The notes under the pieces: generated by a model
Seen by the model: the letters and a program-made list of their open reading frames with translations, nothing else
Told to the model about the DNA's origin: nothing
Databases searched by the model: none
Shown here: in pieces, positions 54,849-64,000 of the stretch
Layout of the letters: every line of letters starts with the position of its first letter
Position numbering within the stretch: position 1 is the first letter of the stretch
Origin: Sistotremastrum niveocremeum HHB9708
Taxonomy: Eukaryota > Basidiomycota > Agaricomycetes > Sistotremastrales > Sistotremastraceae
Assembly (NCBI GenBank): GCA_001630475.1
Contig: KV419404.1
Location: 644,066 to 708,065 of the forward strand
Direction: 5' to 3'
DNA length: 64,000 bases
Position numbers and translations under genes: made by a program

Positions 54849-56216
54849 ATGTACTTCTACCTTTCTTTCCTACGCCCACCTCCTCAACAGTCGTACACCC
54901 ACAATCCGATATCCCTAACGCCCCAAATCGCTAATGATCTCCGAACAGAGCTCTATCAACACGCAGTTGACATATTCTACACTTGGCACCTTACCTCGCC
55001 TGCCTCGTCAGACGGAGGGACAGTCAGCAATCCCGTGAAGCTTACAAAATGGCATCCTGATCAAGCGTATAAAGTACTCAAGATCCCGCCTCCTCCCAGT
55101 GTCAGACATGGACAACAGTGGTCTCTGGCGTTGCATACCTCTCCATCTCCTGCTAGCGCGATCATCGATCTCACGCAACTACACACTGGGTCATTGATAT
55201 TACCCGTATTCTCTTCTCCTATCGGCTTTGTCGCTGAGTCGACGCGAGGTGGGAAGAACAAGATTACAGATCGGAAACAGGAACGAATACGGCGGATATT
55301 CTCTCTCGCGCTTGGGAACGATGGGAATGAGAATGGAGATGAGGATAAGACGCTGGTGAATGTTGAGGAACACACTTCGTTCGATCTTGACAAGGTGCGT
55401 TGTTCGTGAATTATGGCGAGAATATTGCTGACGATGTTGTAGAAAATCTGGGATAGCGGGGTTGGACTGAGTGCTTGGTTGACAGGGTTGCTTCGACGTG
55501 CTCAGGACACGACGAGCGAGGCGTTGGTGGAGAAGATTAGGAGGGTTTTGTTGAATGAGGAAGCGGTTGCGGTTTTGGAGCTCGGTGAGTCGTCCAATAT
55601 ATGCTGAACTTTATCTCATCAATCTAGGCACGGGGACCGGCCTCGTATCCCTGGTGCTCTCAATCTTGCTGCACAAATTGGTTCCATCTTCTCAAAGCAC
55701 CGTATGGGCGACAGATCTGCGTATGGCACGCCTCCGACATATCCGCTCTTCATTCACACTCTTGCAGCTTCAGCGATCGAAGTGATAGAAGGCAACTTTG
55801 ACAACAACAAAGCCTGTTTCGGGAACGTCAACCTTAAACCTGGAGTTCTGGATTGGGAAGAAACGGAATTCTCTTCCGAGATCAATGCCCATGTAATAGG
55901 AGAGGATGCCAGACCCTTTGACCTGATTGTGTGGGTCCCTGCCATTCAACTGCCAGACCTGGAACTCATGTATAGCAGTCTGGCTGACGTCACATACAAC
56001 ACGGCGATGTTCCCTGCACTCATCATGACTCTGAAACGGCTCGTCGACGTCCCCAACCCTCCCGTTGTGCTTTTGGCGTACAAGGAGAGAGATCCGGCCG
56101 AGAGGACCCTCTGGGAGATGTCCGCTGAAATCGGAATTGTTCTAAAGAAACTGGCTATTGAGGCCGGGGCAGGAGGAGATGCGGTTGAAATATGGGCATG
56201 GAGCGAAGACACGTAA
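54849..56216 (+). CDS. Methyltransf_16-family (METTL21-like) protein methyltransferase
   Basis: SAM-dependent protein (often lysine) methyltransferase; in fungi related to the EFM elongation-factor methyltransferases. It starts MYFYLSFLRPPPQQSYTHNP, a typical N-terminus of fungal members. Exon 1 ends TSFDLDK; then KIWDSGVGLSAWLTGLLRRA, VAVLELGTGTGLVSLVLSIL (SAM motif I), WATDL-PSAIEVIEGNFDNN, and FDLIVWVPAIQLPDLELMYS. The end is EIWAWSEDT. The typical (D/N)PPY-type post-motif is not obvious, which leaves the substrate open. Three GT-AG introns, all phase-checked. It is 110 nt downstream of the ThDP gene on the same strand. Confidence 0.85.
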
Positions 56217-56479
56217 AAGAGAACGCGTTTATTCGCCATCCGTCGTTACGGGCAAGAAAAGGAAAAAGGCAGGTTCTAGATCACGACAAATGGAAACACC
56301 GTCTCGGGAGGTGAAGGGTAACAACGGGATATACACAGAGCTCCCGGACAAGATTCAGAACAACGACGGACAAGAGAGCAGACAACAGCGGAGAGGATAC
56401 ATATTCTACAGCACACAGCACAGCCACGCCAGGTCGAGTGAAGAACGACGGCAATGCCGTGCCAGTCCCCACGGTTTAA

Positions 56480-56968
56480 TCAAGCTTTGGGTTCGTCTTC
56501 TTTGATAGCCGGCGCCAACGCGGCTGGTGTCTCCGAAGTGGTGGCAGAGGACTCGGCGCGCTTGGGCGACGTTGGAGGGAGCGAGGGGGTATGGGAGGGG
56601 GATATCGAGTCCTTTTTCACGGGACGTGGCTTTGCTCGGGGTGCTCTGGGGTCGGGCCAGACGCACTGCAGAAAAAAAAGAGATGAAGTCGCGGACTGGC
56701 AGGGATGGCAGACTACTCACCGTACGGTCGCTCTTTGTACATCGCAAGCATTTCGGTTTGGACTCGTCGCACTTTATTTTTTTGCCTCTGCACGTCAAGC
56801 AGCCCGTTTTCGTCCTGAAGTTGGGTGAGCAGTGGCAGCGAGAACGGGCGGGTGGACGTGCCTTGTGTGTTTTGGACGAGGCTCGACCTCGACGAGCTCC
56901 TGGTGCATTGTAGAAGAGTCGTAGAGAGGGAGAAGCGGTGGCGGCTGAGACGAGTCTGGGCTGAACAT
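56480..56968 (-). CDS. Small Zn2Cys6 (Gal4-type) protein, 5' end uncertain
   Basis: A complete binuclear zinc cluster reads CLTCRGKKIKCDESKPKCLRC then KSDRT-C across a GTGAGT...TGCAG intron, giving C-x2-C-x6-C-x6-C-x2-C-x6-C. It continues VWPDPRAPRAKPRPVKKDSI and ends AIKEDEPKA at 56480. No fungal transcription-factor (middle homology) domain follows, so the protein is only about 110-160 residues, unusually short. The first ATG in the upstream frame (MFSPDSSQPPPLLPLYDSST, 56968) is in a different phase from the finger exon; an intron must join them, possibly TC|GTCTCA to TTCAG|GACG, but that donor is weak. The frame of the finger is also open upstream (NAPGARRGRASSKTHKARPP). The start is therefore provisional. 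Head-to-head with the rhomboid gene. Confidence 0.7.
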
Positions 56969-57052
56969 GGATGGCAATATTTAATAGAAATATCGATGGA
57001 CTTGTATTAGCTCAACGGCTCTTTCTCCGGCACCCAACGTTCCCACGCTCGA

Positions 57053-58587
57053 ATGCTGTCTCTTCGTCGCTCGCTCCCAACTCGAACTCTTCACGCTCGC
57101 TCCTTTACCCAACGCTTCAGGTCGTCGCGTCCAGCATTGGCCTATGAACCTCCTCTTGCTCAGTCAATAGGAAAGCCCTCGCTCTTTCGCCCAATACTGG
57201 TCAGTCTCGGCTAAATGAACCCGCTTACATCCCCTTGACTGCCAAATTTGTAGTGGGCCTTCGCTGCATCGTCTGGGGCATATATTACGGCTGCCATTCT
57301 CACCGACTGGGACACCGTCTACTGGGAAGAAAAGCTAGCAGCAGCGGGGCCCATATCATGGACATTGACGCCCCGTAGTCCACCGACCAGCACTGAAATG
57401 AAGCGTGCGCGTCTCTTCAGTATGGTCGAGGTAGCTATACTGTTGCACTCCCTGAGCTTCGCATAACTAACAAATTCAACAGGACGTCAAAAAAGATCTT
57501 GAAGATCTCAAGCGAACCCTCAAGGGCGTTCCAAATTACATCAACATGCTCATTCTCCATTCATACGTTCAATGTGCTCAAACCTGGGTCAACACTAGCG
57601 AAGGGATGAGAATATGTTGGAAGGTTGCTGCCTTGAACGCTGGTGTCTGGATTGCCTGGCAGGTGCCCCGACTCCAGCCCTTCATGAAACGCGCCTTCAT
57701 GCATCACCCGCTGTCAAGTCGGTACTATACCATGCTCACCAGTGTCTTCAGGTACGTCTATTCTGTCTGGGTAGGCTCCCACTAACCCCTTCCAGTCACA
57801 GCAACTTTCTACACGGTCTTTTCAACATGATGGCATTGTCCAGCTTCGGTCAGTCCTTCCCGGCGCGCATGTTTCCCTATCTGACATAGCGCAGGTGGTG
57901 CAACCGTACTATGGATGGAGAAGTCGCAGGGAACTGCAAACTCGCGACTCCAGGAATCCACAGCGCAGTATCACTTCCTGGCCTTCTTCGCCACAGGTAA
58001 GCCCAAGATCCTTCCGCCACCCTCTTTCGGCCTTCTAACCCGTCCTACCCTATCCGCCTTTCTGCTCAGCTGGCATCTTCTCAAGTCTCGTGTCACATAT
58101 CGTCTCTACCAGATTCCGATTCCCAAGAGCCCTGAAAGCATTTTCCGCACCCGGCACTCCGTCCTCCTCTTCCTCTACACTCGGCAGTAAAATGGCAGGA
58201 GCAGGAGCGGGTCTTTCACAACAAGCAGCCGCGTCAGCAATCAAATCAAAACACAACATCCTCCCTTCTCTTGGCGCGTCAGGCGCCGTCTATTCAACGC
58301 TCGCCATTACAGCTCTCGCTTTCCCCGAGACGCATGTCTCCCTCATATTTCCTCCCACCGGCTCGATACCTATAGAATACGGTTTCGCGGGGCTGGTATT
58401 GATCGATACTGTAGGTATCCTCCGCGGTTGGCGCCTGTTTGATCATTGGGCTCATCTTGGCGGTGCGGCTTTTGGAGCGTTCTATTGGATGTATGGGCCT
58501 GCAATCTGGGATGCGAATAGAGTGCAAGCTGCTGCGTTGAGGTTGACTTTGTTCGGCAAGGCGCCGCCCATGGACGACGTAGATTGA
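57053..58587 (+). CDS. PCP1: Mitochondrial rhomboid protease Pcp1/PARL
   Basis: Inner-membrane serine protease that in yeast cleaves the dynamin Mgm1 and Ccp1. The N-terminus MLSLRRSLPTRTLHARSFTQ is an Arg/Ser-rich presequence. Exons: ...LFRPIL | WAFAASSGAYITAAILTDWD | DVKKDLEDLKRTLKGVPNYI, WKVAALNAGVWIAWQVPRLQ, RYYTMLTSVFS | HSNFLHGLFNMMALSSFG | GGATVLWMEKSQG, FFATAGIFSSLVSHIVST. The catalytic serine sits in PSLGASGAVYSTLAITAL (GxSG) and the catalytic His in FDHWAHLGGAAFGAFYWM. The HSNFLHGLFNMM block is the rhomboid HxxxxHxxxN motif. It ends GKAPPMDDVD. All introns are canonical and the gene looks whole. Confidence 0.94.
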
Positions 58588-58958
58588 TTTATTGGAATGT
58601 TCATTCACGCTGTGTCGACTCGTTTTTCGTCTTCGTTTTCGTCTTCGCATTTTTGTGCTGTCCATTTAGTTGCAATAATATCTTACCCAGCTCTAGCTTG
58701 CCTCGGGCGATCGTGTATGGCTAACTGATATTATGAGTATTCAAAACACACCGCATACAACAACAAATCGATGAGATGAGGAGGAGACAGACGAGTGGTC
58801 CAACAGTGTCTTACGCTAATGGATCCGCAATAAAAAGGACATACATAAAAGATCGGGATACAACAAGGCAAAAAAGCCAAGATACAACATGCCGTAGTAT
58901 GCAGAAGAACAAACCGAATAAACGAGAGTGAAAGGAACTAAACAGAACAAGTGACAAG
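58588..58958. other. 3' region between convergent PCP1 and OPI1
   Basis: 371 nt, no coding signal; A-rich stretches on the right probably belong to the OPI1 3' UTR. Confidence 0.45.
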
Positions 58959-60886
58959 TTATCCGTGTAAATCTAATTTAAGGGCCTTTCGAGGCCGTGC
59001 CTCGTCCTCGGAGTCGGCACTGTCGGAGTGGTCTTCGTCTGCGAGAGACCGGGGGTAAAGGTCTGGTGATGCTACAGATGGTGTGTCAGGAGGAGGAGAG
59101 GAGAGTGAGGCGGATGGTGTGGCATAATATGATGATACAGTTGACGACGATCCAAGTCGCTTGTGGATTGAGCTATGGGCATCATCGTCCAATGCTTGAG
59201 AGGGTACACCAACGTCAATGGCATCGGATTGTTGCCTTTGGATCCCAATGACGCGTAGTCGTTCCACCCAACTGTTTAAATGGGGTTAACAAGGCCATAA
59301 AGACAATAACCAATGACTCACGCGTCGGCGCGATCTAAACTCTCTTTGAACACAGCCGTCACATTACGCAACATGTCCAGACTCTCAGTCGCTAAAGTGA
59401 GGATTTTCTTAGCGGCTTGATCGGCTGCAGACGCGGTGGTACAAGCATCGTCTTGCGTCGGTCTCGTAGACGATGAGGATGCTGCAGGTTCAATGTGATG
59501 TCGGGAATTTTGGCGGGATCCTCGCGGTCGTCGTCCTCTGATGGGTCTCGGGGACGGCTCTACCATTTCCTGTGCTGCACTAGCCCACCGCTGAGGAAGA
59601 TGGAGAATGAAGTTTCGGACGGTAACGCGAGCCGGTTCGGGTAAAGCGCCGCCAGCGTACTTGGACACTACGTCAATCACTTGGCGGATGGTCTGAACAA
59701 CCTCCTTCTTGACTTCTTGCAGTGTTTGAAGGTGGGAAGATGATATCGTCTCATTGGTGGAAGGGGTATCGGAGTTGGGTGGGTGCATGTTCGCAATGAA
59801 ATCTCTGAGAATGATGATTTGTTGATCAATCCGGGCGGTCGCGAACTGAATGCATCCAGTTCACCGGTTAGTAAGCCAACGAATGGTACCTGAGAGCCGC
59901 TCACCTGCAACCAATGCAAGCAATACTTCAGCCTCCTCATACTCTCTTCACTAACGGCAGCACCGATACCACCAGCCTCGAAAAGCATCGTTTGCCATGT
60001 GCTGCGACTCACTCCAGCTTGCAGAGCATCCGAACTGGATCCGGGGCCTGAAAAAAACATGTGATTAGCTTTTTCCGAAGGCGAGCCTTGTGAAATTACC
60101 ATCTGCATCATCCTCTCGTCGAGTTTCTCCGTCCCGCTCTCGAAGGCTCCCACGGTTCGCCCTCAACCTCAGCGTTGAATCTTCAGTGCCCTTTCCTCGG
60201 CCGAACTAGGTCCAAGGTCAACTGGTGTCAGGAGGGCTAGAATAGAGACGCACTCTATCAAGCTGCCGACAGGCAAATTCATCGAGTTGGTCAACGGGGA
60301 GGTGGTGCATGACAGGTCGGGTCATGGATATCACGGACGATTCGACCATTTCGGCGCTGTACTGTAGAAGGAATGAATACAGAGATAGTGTCGAGGAATG
60401 ATTCACACACCTTGACCAATCGAGAACCAGCCTTACTCTGCTCATACGCCGAGAGCACAGTATTGACTAGGGGCAGCCCAGAGACACGAGTAACGAAATC
60501 GGGGTTCCGCTCTTCATTCCTGATGCTCGATGTGTCGCTGCTCGTACTTGTAGATGCACTTGGAGATGTCGAATTAGACAATCCTGGATTATCTGAGCAA
60601 AAAAGAGATAAATGAGATCCGATGAAAAAAATTCAAGATAGCGACGATACGGACTGGAGTATGGAGAGATATGCAGGGTGGGGGGCCCTGCGACTGCTCG
60701 ACTCCGCATATCTCCAAGCGCCCGGACGGCCATAAGGACATCTTCGTCTGGAACGTCGCCATCGCCATAAGACGTCAAGGAGTCTTTTTCGTCTGGATTG
60801 GCACGTCTTGAGGGAAGGTCCATGGCGATATGGTCTGTGGTAAGCAATGATGCCACTGATATTCGCGGATCTGCGGTGGTCGACAT
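58959..60886 (-). CDS. OPI1: Opi1-family transcriptional regulator
   Basis: Yeast Opi1 represses phospholipid-synthesis genes (INO1) and senses phosphatidic acid at the ER. It starts MSTTADPRISVASLLTTDHI; then DVLMAVRALGDMRSRAV with GPPTLHISPYSSP. After an intron: GLPLVNTVLSAYEQSKAGSR-LVK | YSAEMVESSVISMTRPVMHH, a hallmark Opi1 block. Then GVSRSTWQTMLFEAGGIGAA, VSEESMRRLKYCLHWLQ, FATARIDQQIIILRDFIANM, and a C-terminal region ending RPRKALKLDLHG. The exon between CRQLDR and the SSSDALQAG block (about 60065-60240) could not be placed with certainty; its boundaries are provisional. The upstream in-frame ATG at 61003 lies beyond the probable leader. Confidence 0.87.
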
Positions 60887-61337
60887 GATAAGGCGGAAAT
60901 TGCAGCGAGAAACGGCTGTTTTCGCTGCAGCCCACGACGACGACGATCCAAGAAACGTCCAGGACAAGGAGGGACGACCAAGTGGGGCGTTTGTCGAAAG
61001 CACGAGCTCGTGTTATGGGCGACATGTGATTATTATCTTTAGAGATTTTGTTTGACGCTGTTTGAGCCATCCGTATCAGATCTATATGGCCAATGGATAA
61101 CGGGTATATAATCCAAGTAAGTAATGTAGTAGACAACATACGGATAGCAAGCACTAAAACTAGACAGAACAAAACATTATAAAAGGTGGATGTAACGAAT
61201 ATACAAGGCGACAATATAAGCAAATAGTGGTGTGGGTGTCAGAAGTGTCCTATGTGTTCCATGAAATCCATGAACAAACAAAAAGGGTGAAGTGGGGTAG
61301 TATGTACGAATGTGACAAGCAAGGAAAGCGAGGGCAT
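60887..61337. other. OPI1 promoter / SRE 3' region
   Basis: 451 nt between two minus-strand genes. A CCAAT box is present at 61090-61094. Read on the minus strand, a TATATA-containing stretch near 61103-61110 could serve as a TATA element for OPI1. Confidence 0.4.
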
Positions 61338-63683
61338 TTAAGGATGAGTGGGTTCGATGGCCCAAACACTCTCGGTGGCGGGACGTTCTCCGCTGCGGCG
61401 TAAAGCGTGCAGTCTAGCTGCAGCTTCGTGGTGGGCTGATGATTGCGAGCTTTGACCAATGTCGCGGCCACGCATCTCATCCAAGCCTCTTTTGACGCCA
61501 GCGAGCATTCTGTCCGTTTTTTCTGTCATCTCTTCCAACCTACGGCGTTCGGCGCGGAGTTGTTGATAGTGCTGCTCGAGTTCGGCGTATGTGGGAGTGG
61601 GATGAACCATAGGTGGTGTGCTGAACCCTTCGTGGGTAGGCTCGGGGGAACGCGATTGACGTGCGCTCTGGCTTTGGTGGTAGAACGATGACGTGGTCGG
61701 CAGCTGTGGCATGGAGTGGGCATGCGCTTGAGCTAGCGAATGCGGAGGCGGCAACATCAACGAAGGGGTATTTCTACCACCGCTCAATCCTCCAGGAGGC
61801 GAATGAGTACGACTCGAAGAAGTCGAGTGTGAGCGGGGAAAGAAAACAGAAGTCGTCTGCCCGATGGGTGGCGCGAGTCTTTCCTCTGAGCGCGAAGCTT
61901 TGAATGGTCCCGCATTCGGGACCGCAGAGTTTAACGGCGGGAGATCCATGCTATGAGGCTCGTATATATGTCCACGCTGGGCATACCGTTCCTCGTTGGG
62001 ATCACGGGCGTCAGGCTCCGGCTCAGCAAAGACACGCTCTTGCTCTTCTGCCCAAAGCCGTGCACGGTTGGCTCCTTCAAGAGTTTCCATCGGCTCGTCG
62101 TGGTCGATAACATCACCCTCTAGCTGATCGCTTTCTCTATCCCACTCTGCAGCTTTTTGCGACTCGGCGATAGCTCGTCTGGTCCTTTTTCTCCTTCCCT
62201 GAGAGCTGTCGTCTTCGACGTCGCTATGTCTATCTTCATAATCCTGTTTGACGCTCTCGGTCGAGGTGATGTTCCTAGCAACGCCTCGGCCTACTGCGAC
62301 CAAAGCTTCAGCTGCGGCGTGATCGCTCATTCGGACGCTCTCAGGACTAGAGTTGGCGGTAGGTGCAAGAACACCAACACCAGCCGCTGGCACACGTTTT
62401 CGCCGTTTTATGACTGCCTTTTTCATCGAGTTGGGCCGATGAGTTCCATGTAGCTTGTAGTACAGGCCTGAGAAGAGAGATTAGCAAAGAGCGTTCGAGC
62501 GGGAATAAATGGACAAGAAAGGATAGTCAGATAAGATCTGATGGGGACGCGGAGTCTCAAGGTGACGACAGCGTATCAGATTAAGACTCCGCACAAAGTC
62601 CGGCCACGCGCGCGCACATTAGCGGAGGTTTGTTGCGGTCCAAGGGCTCGGATACGAGCATGAGAATGAGAACATTCCCGATTGGACACGAAATAATAAA
62701 CTGTGAAACGCTAAAGGATAAGGGACTTACCACACGCGTTGCAGATATTGTTGCCTGTGTCGTCGCGACGCCACAAAGGAGTTGTCGAGGTACCACAGTT
62801 GTAACAGCTCAGTGCACCGACGGCAGCGCGGTTGCGGGCTTTTGCAGCGGCAGCGGCGAGGGCTTTTGCGTTTGCTTCCGATTGTGAGGGGGGTGGTGAC
62901 GGCTCGGCCTCACCTTCCAAACGAGCAGTGAGGGCATTGTTGAACGTCGGGCACCCAGAGCAGGCTGAGGTGCCTCCTGTGCCGTCACAACGACCGTCAC
63001 CGGGGCATGTTCCGCCTCCAGAGTGCTTGGGCGAAGCGGGAGCAGGTACGGCTGCTGGCGTCGGAGGTGTGCCGCTGTTTTGACGGTTCGGCATGTTGGC
63101 CAACGATGATGGGCGTGCTACACGTCGAGACTTTAGATACAAGCCTAGAGGGGGAAATAGACACAGATCTGATAAGAACCAAGACGGAAAAAAAGCCGCG
63201 AGTGCAGGGGGGAGGGGTGGAGGGTAGGGAGAGACGAGCGCGGCGGTGACTGGACAAGGAGAGAGGGGGGTGAGAGACGCGTCAGAGACTTACCACAAGC
63301 GTTGCATATCGATTTTCCGTCGCCATCGCGGCGCCATAGAGGGGTAGTTGATGTGCCGCCTGAAGCAAGAAAAGGCAAACGATGAGCCAAGAGATACAGA
63401 AAAAAAGGAGAGCTCTGGGCTTATCGGACGACGTACAGTTGGCGCACTCCATTGGACCGGAAGGGACGGTGGTCTGGTCTGAAGAGACGGTTGCAGGCGA
63501 GGGAGATTTTGAGAGCAGCTGAGGGGGTGTGGGGTCAGCGTGTCTGGGACGCTGGAGGGCGACGGTGGCCATGCTGCTGAGGTTTGCGGGTGAGCGGGAA
63601 ATGAGACGGGACGATGCTGAACGACGAAGACGGGGTAGGAACGTCGAGGCGGGGGTGGACGAGTCGAGGGCGACGTCGGCCAT
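61338..63683 (-). CDS. Iron-regulatory GATA factor, SRE/Urbs1/SreA type
   Basis: Represses siderophore synthesis and iron uptake when iron is plentiful. It starts [20 protein letters not shown]; first finger [26 protein letters not shown] then [13 protein letters not shown], split by two introns. Next is the diagnostic cysteine-rich region [19 protein letters not shown] (C-x5-C-x8-C-x2-C), thought to bind iron or an Fe-S cluster. The second finger is [46 protein letters not shown], and RRKR. A C-terminal coiled coil ([20 protein letters not shown]) ends the protein at [12 protein letters not shown]. Both fingers have the 17-residue loop. Introns 1 (63360-63436) and 3 (62468-62730, 263 nt) carry GATA sites, suggesting self-regulation. 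Confidence 0.95.
62529..62534 (+). promoter_or_regulatory. GATA-factor site in intron 3 of the SRE gene
   Basis: The sequence TCAGATAAGATC matches the WGATAA core used by SreA/Fep1-type factors, one base away from the extended ATCWGATAA consensus. It lies in an unusually long intron (263 nt) of the gene encoding such a factor. Confidence 0.4.
63421..63425 (-). promoter_or_regulatory. GATA site in intron 1 of the SRE gene
   Basis: On the minus strand the first intron reads CCGATAAGC. It fits HGATAR. Supports, weakly, autoregulation together with the promoter copy. Confidence 0.3.
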
Positions 63684-64000
63684 GCAGCGACGGGAGAGAG
63701 AGAGAGGTTGAAGAGAGCGACGAGTGCCACAACGCGGCTCAAACACCGGCCAATCAGAACCGTCCAGTTGGACGTTTGATCCTTATCGGGCAGTGCCCCG
63801 GAAGAGCCAAACAGGGCCAAACACGCCCGGCTACGAGCGATTATCCTTATTAGGCTAACGCCGACAAGGCCGAACGCCGGAATAAAAGGCAAAACTGTAC
63901 AGTTATACCCTGAGACGAGATCTTTGCTTCCGGTGCACTCGACATCATCTCCCCATCTGCCATCCCCAACCCGACGCCCATCCATCACATCGCCGCCCGG
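63684..64000 (+). promoter_or_regulatory. Divergent promoter and probable leader of an off-edge plus-strand gene
   Basis: After a TATA-like AATAAAAGG (63881-63889) the plus strand becomes a C/T-rich leader (CACTCGACATCATCTCCCC and CCATCCATCACATCGCC) with no ATG before the window ends. That is the usual look of a fungal 5' UTR. The coding part, if any, lies beyond base 64000. The same region is the SRE promoter. Confidence 0.35.
63783..63846 (-). promoter_or_regulatory. GATA-type elements in the SRE promoter
   Basis: Minus-strand CCGATAAGG lies at about 63782-63790, and a second GGATAA at 63841-63846, both 100-165 nt upstream of the SRE start codon. The first fits HGATAR. Confidence 0.35.

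Noticed and set aside
63290-63988. 232-codon minus-strand frame at the right edge
   Set aside because: It overlaps the SRE first exon in another frame and its promoter; the GATA fingers fix the true frame.
1-64000. CRISPR arrays, bacterial operons, riboswitches and virus-like elements
   Set aside because: Nuclear fungal sequence; no regular repeat-spacer pattern, no prokaryotic gene organisation, and no capsid, integrase or long terminal repeat signals were seen.

Overview
The window looks like ordinary, gene-dense nuclear DNA from a filamentous basidiomycete (probably Agaricomycetes). Genes are close-packed on both strands. Most are cut by many 45-60 nt introns with GTA/GTG donors. Gene families and sequence style (Whi2-like BTB protein, Lrg1-type LIM-RhoGAP, two-finger SRE/Urbs1-type GATA factor, QDE-1-type RNA polymerase, Opi1) fit this group. 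I placed most splice sites by hand, using reading frame, consensus and remembered family conservation. No tRNA, rRNA, CRISPR or recognisable transposon or virus-like element was seen.

Layout. 1-9.3 kb: an orphan three-exon gene behind a TATA box, a large disordered protein (-), and the head-to-head pair UEV/Mms2 (-) and Hse1 (+). 9.5-15.8 kb: a small unknown gene (-), an anoctamin/TMEM16 protein (+), then the head-to-head pair Tda10-like kinase (-) and NFKBIL1-like protein (+). 16.2-25.8 kb: an RNA-silencing RNA-dependent RNA polymerase (-), a doubtful ORF, a pirin (-), a TMEM170-like membrane protein (+) and a PP1-docking-motif protein (-). 27.5-31.7 kb: an Mkt1 homologue (+) and a small zinc-finger protein (+), followed by a gene-poor 2.9 kb.

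34.5-46.7 kb: a coiled-coil orphan (+), NDUFAF7/MidA methyltransferase (-) head-to-head with MMS19 (+), a Whi2-like BTB protein (+), an EEF1AKMT4/METTL13-type methyltransferase (-), then ribosomal proteins P2 (-) and uS19/S15 (+) head-to-head. 47-64 kb: Lrg1 (-), a ThDP enzyme (+), a METTL16/21-superfamily methyltransferase (+), a small Zn2Cys6 protein (-) head-to-head with the mitochondrial rhomboid Pcp1 (+), Opi1 (-) and an iron-regulatory GATA factor (-). The start of another (+) gene may lie just past the right edge.

The window is not one pathway, but several neighbours are functionally linked. Mms2 (K63 ubiquitin chains) faces Hse1 (ESCRT-0 ubiquitin receptor). NDUFAF7 (complex I) faces MMS19 (cytosolic Fe-S targeting). 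P2 faces uS19. The most unusual signals are in splicing: a 12-nt microexon that carries most of the RdRP catalytic motif, a 9-nt microexon in uS19, three GC-AG introns, and an apparent GA-AG intron in MMS19. There is also a decayed antisense copy of a methyltransferase exon right behind MMS19. I found no convincing new multi-gene system.
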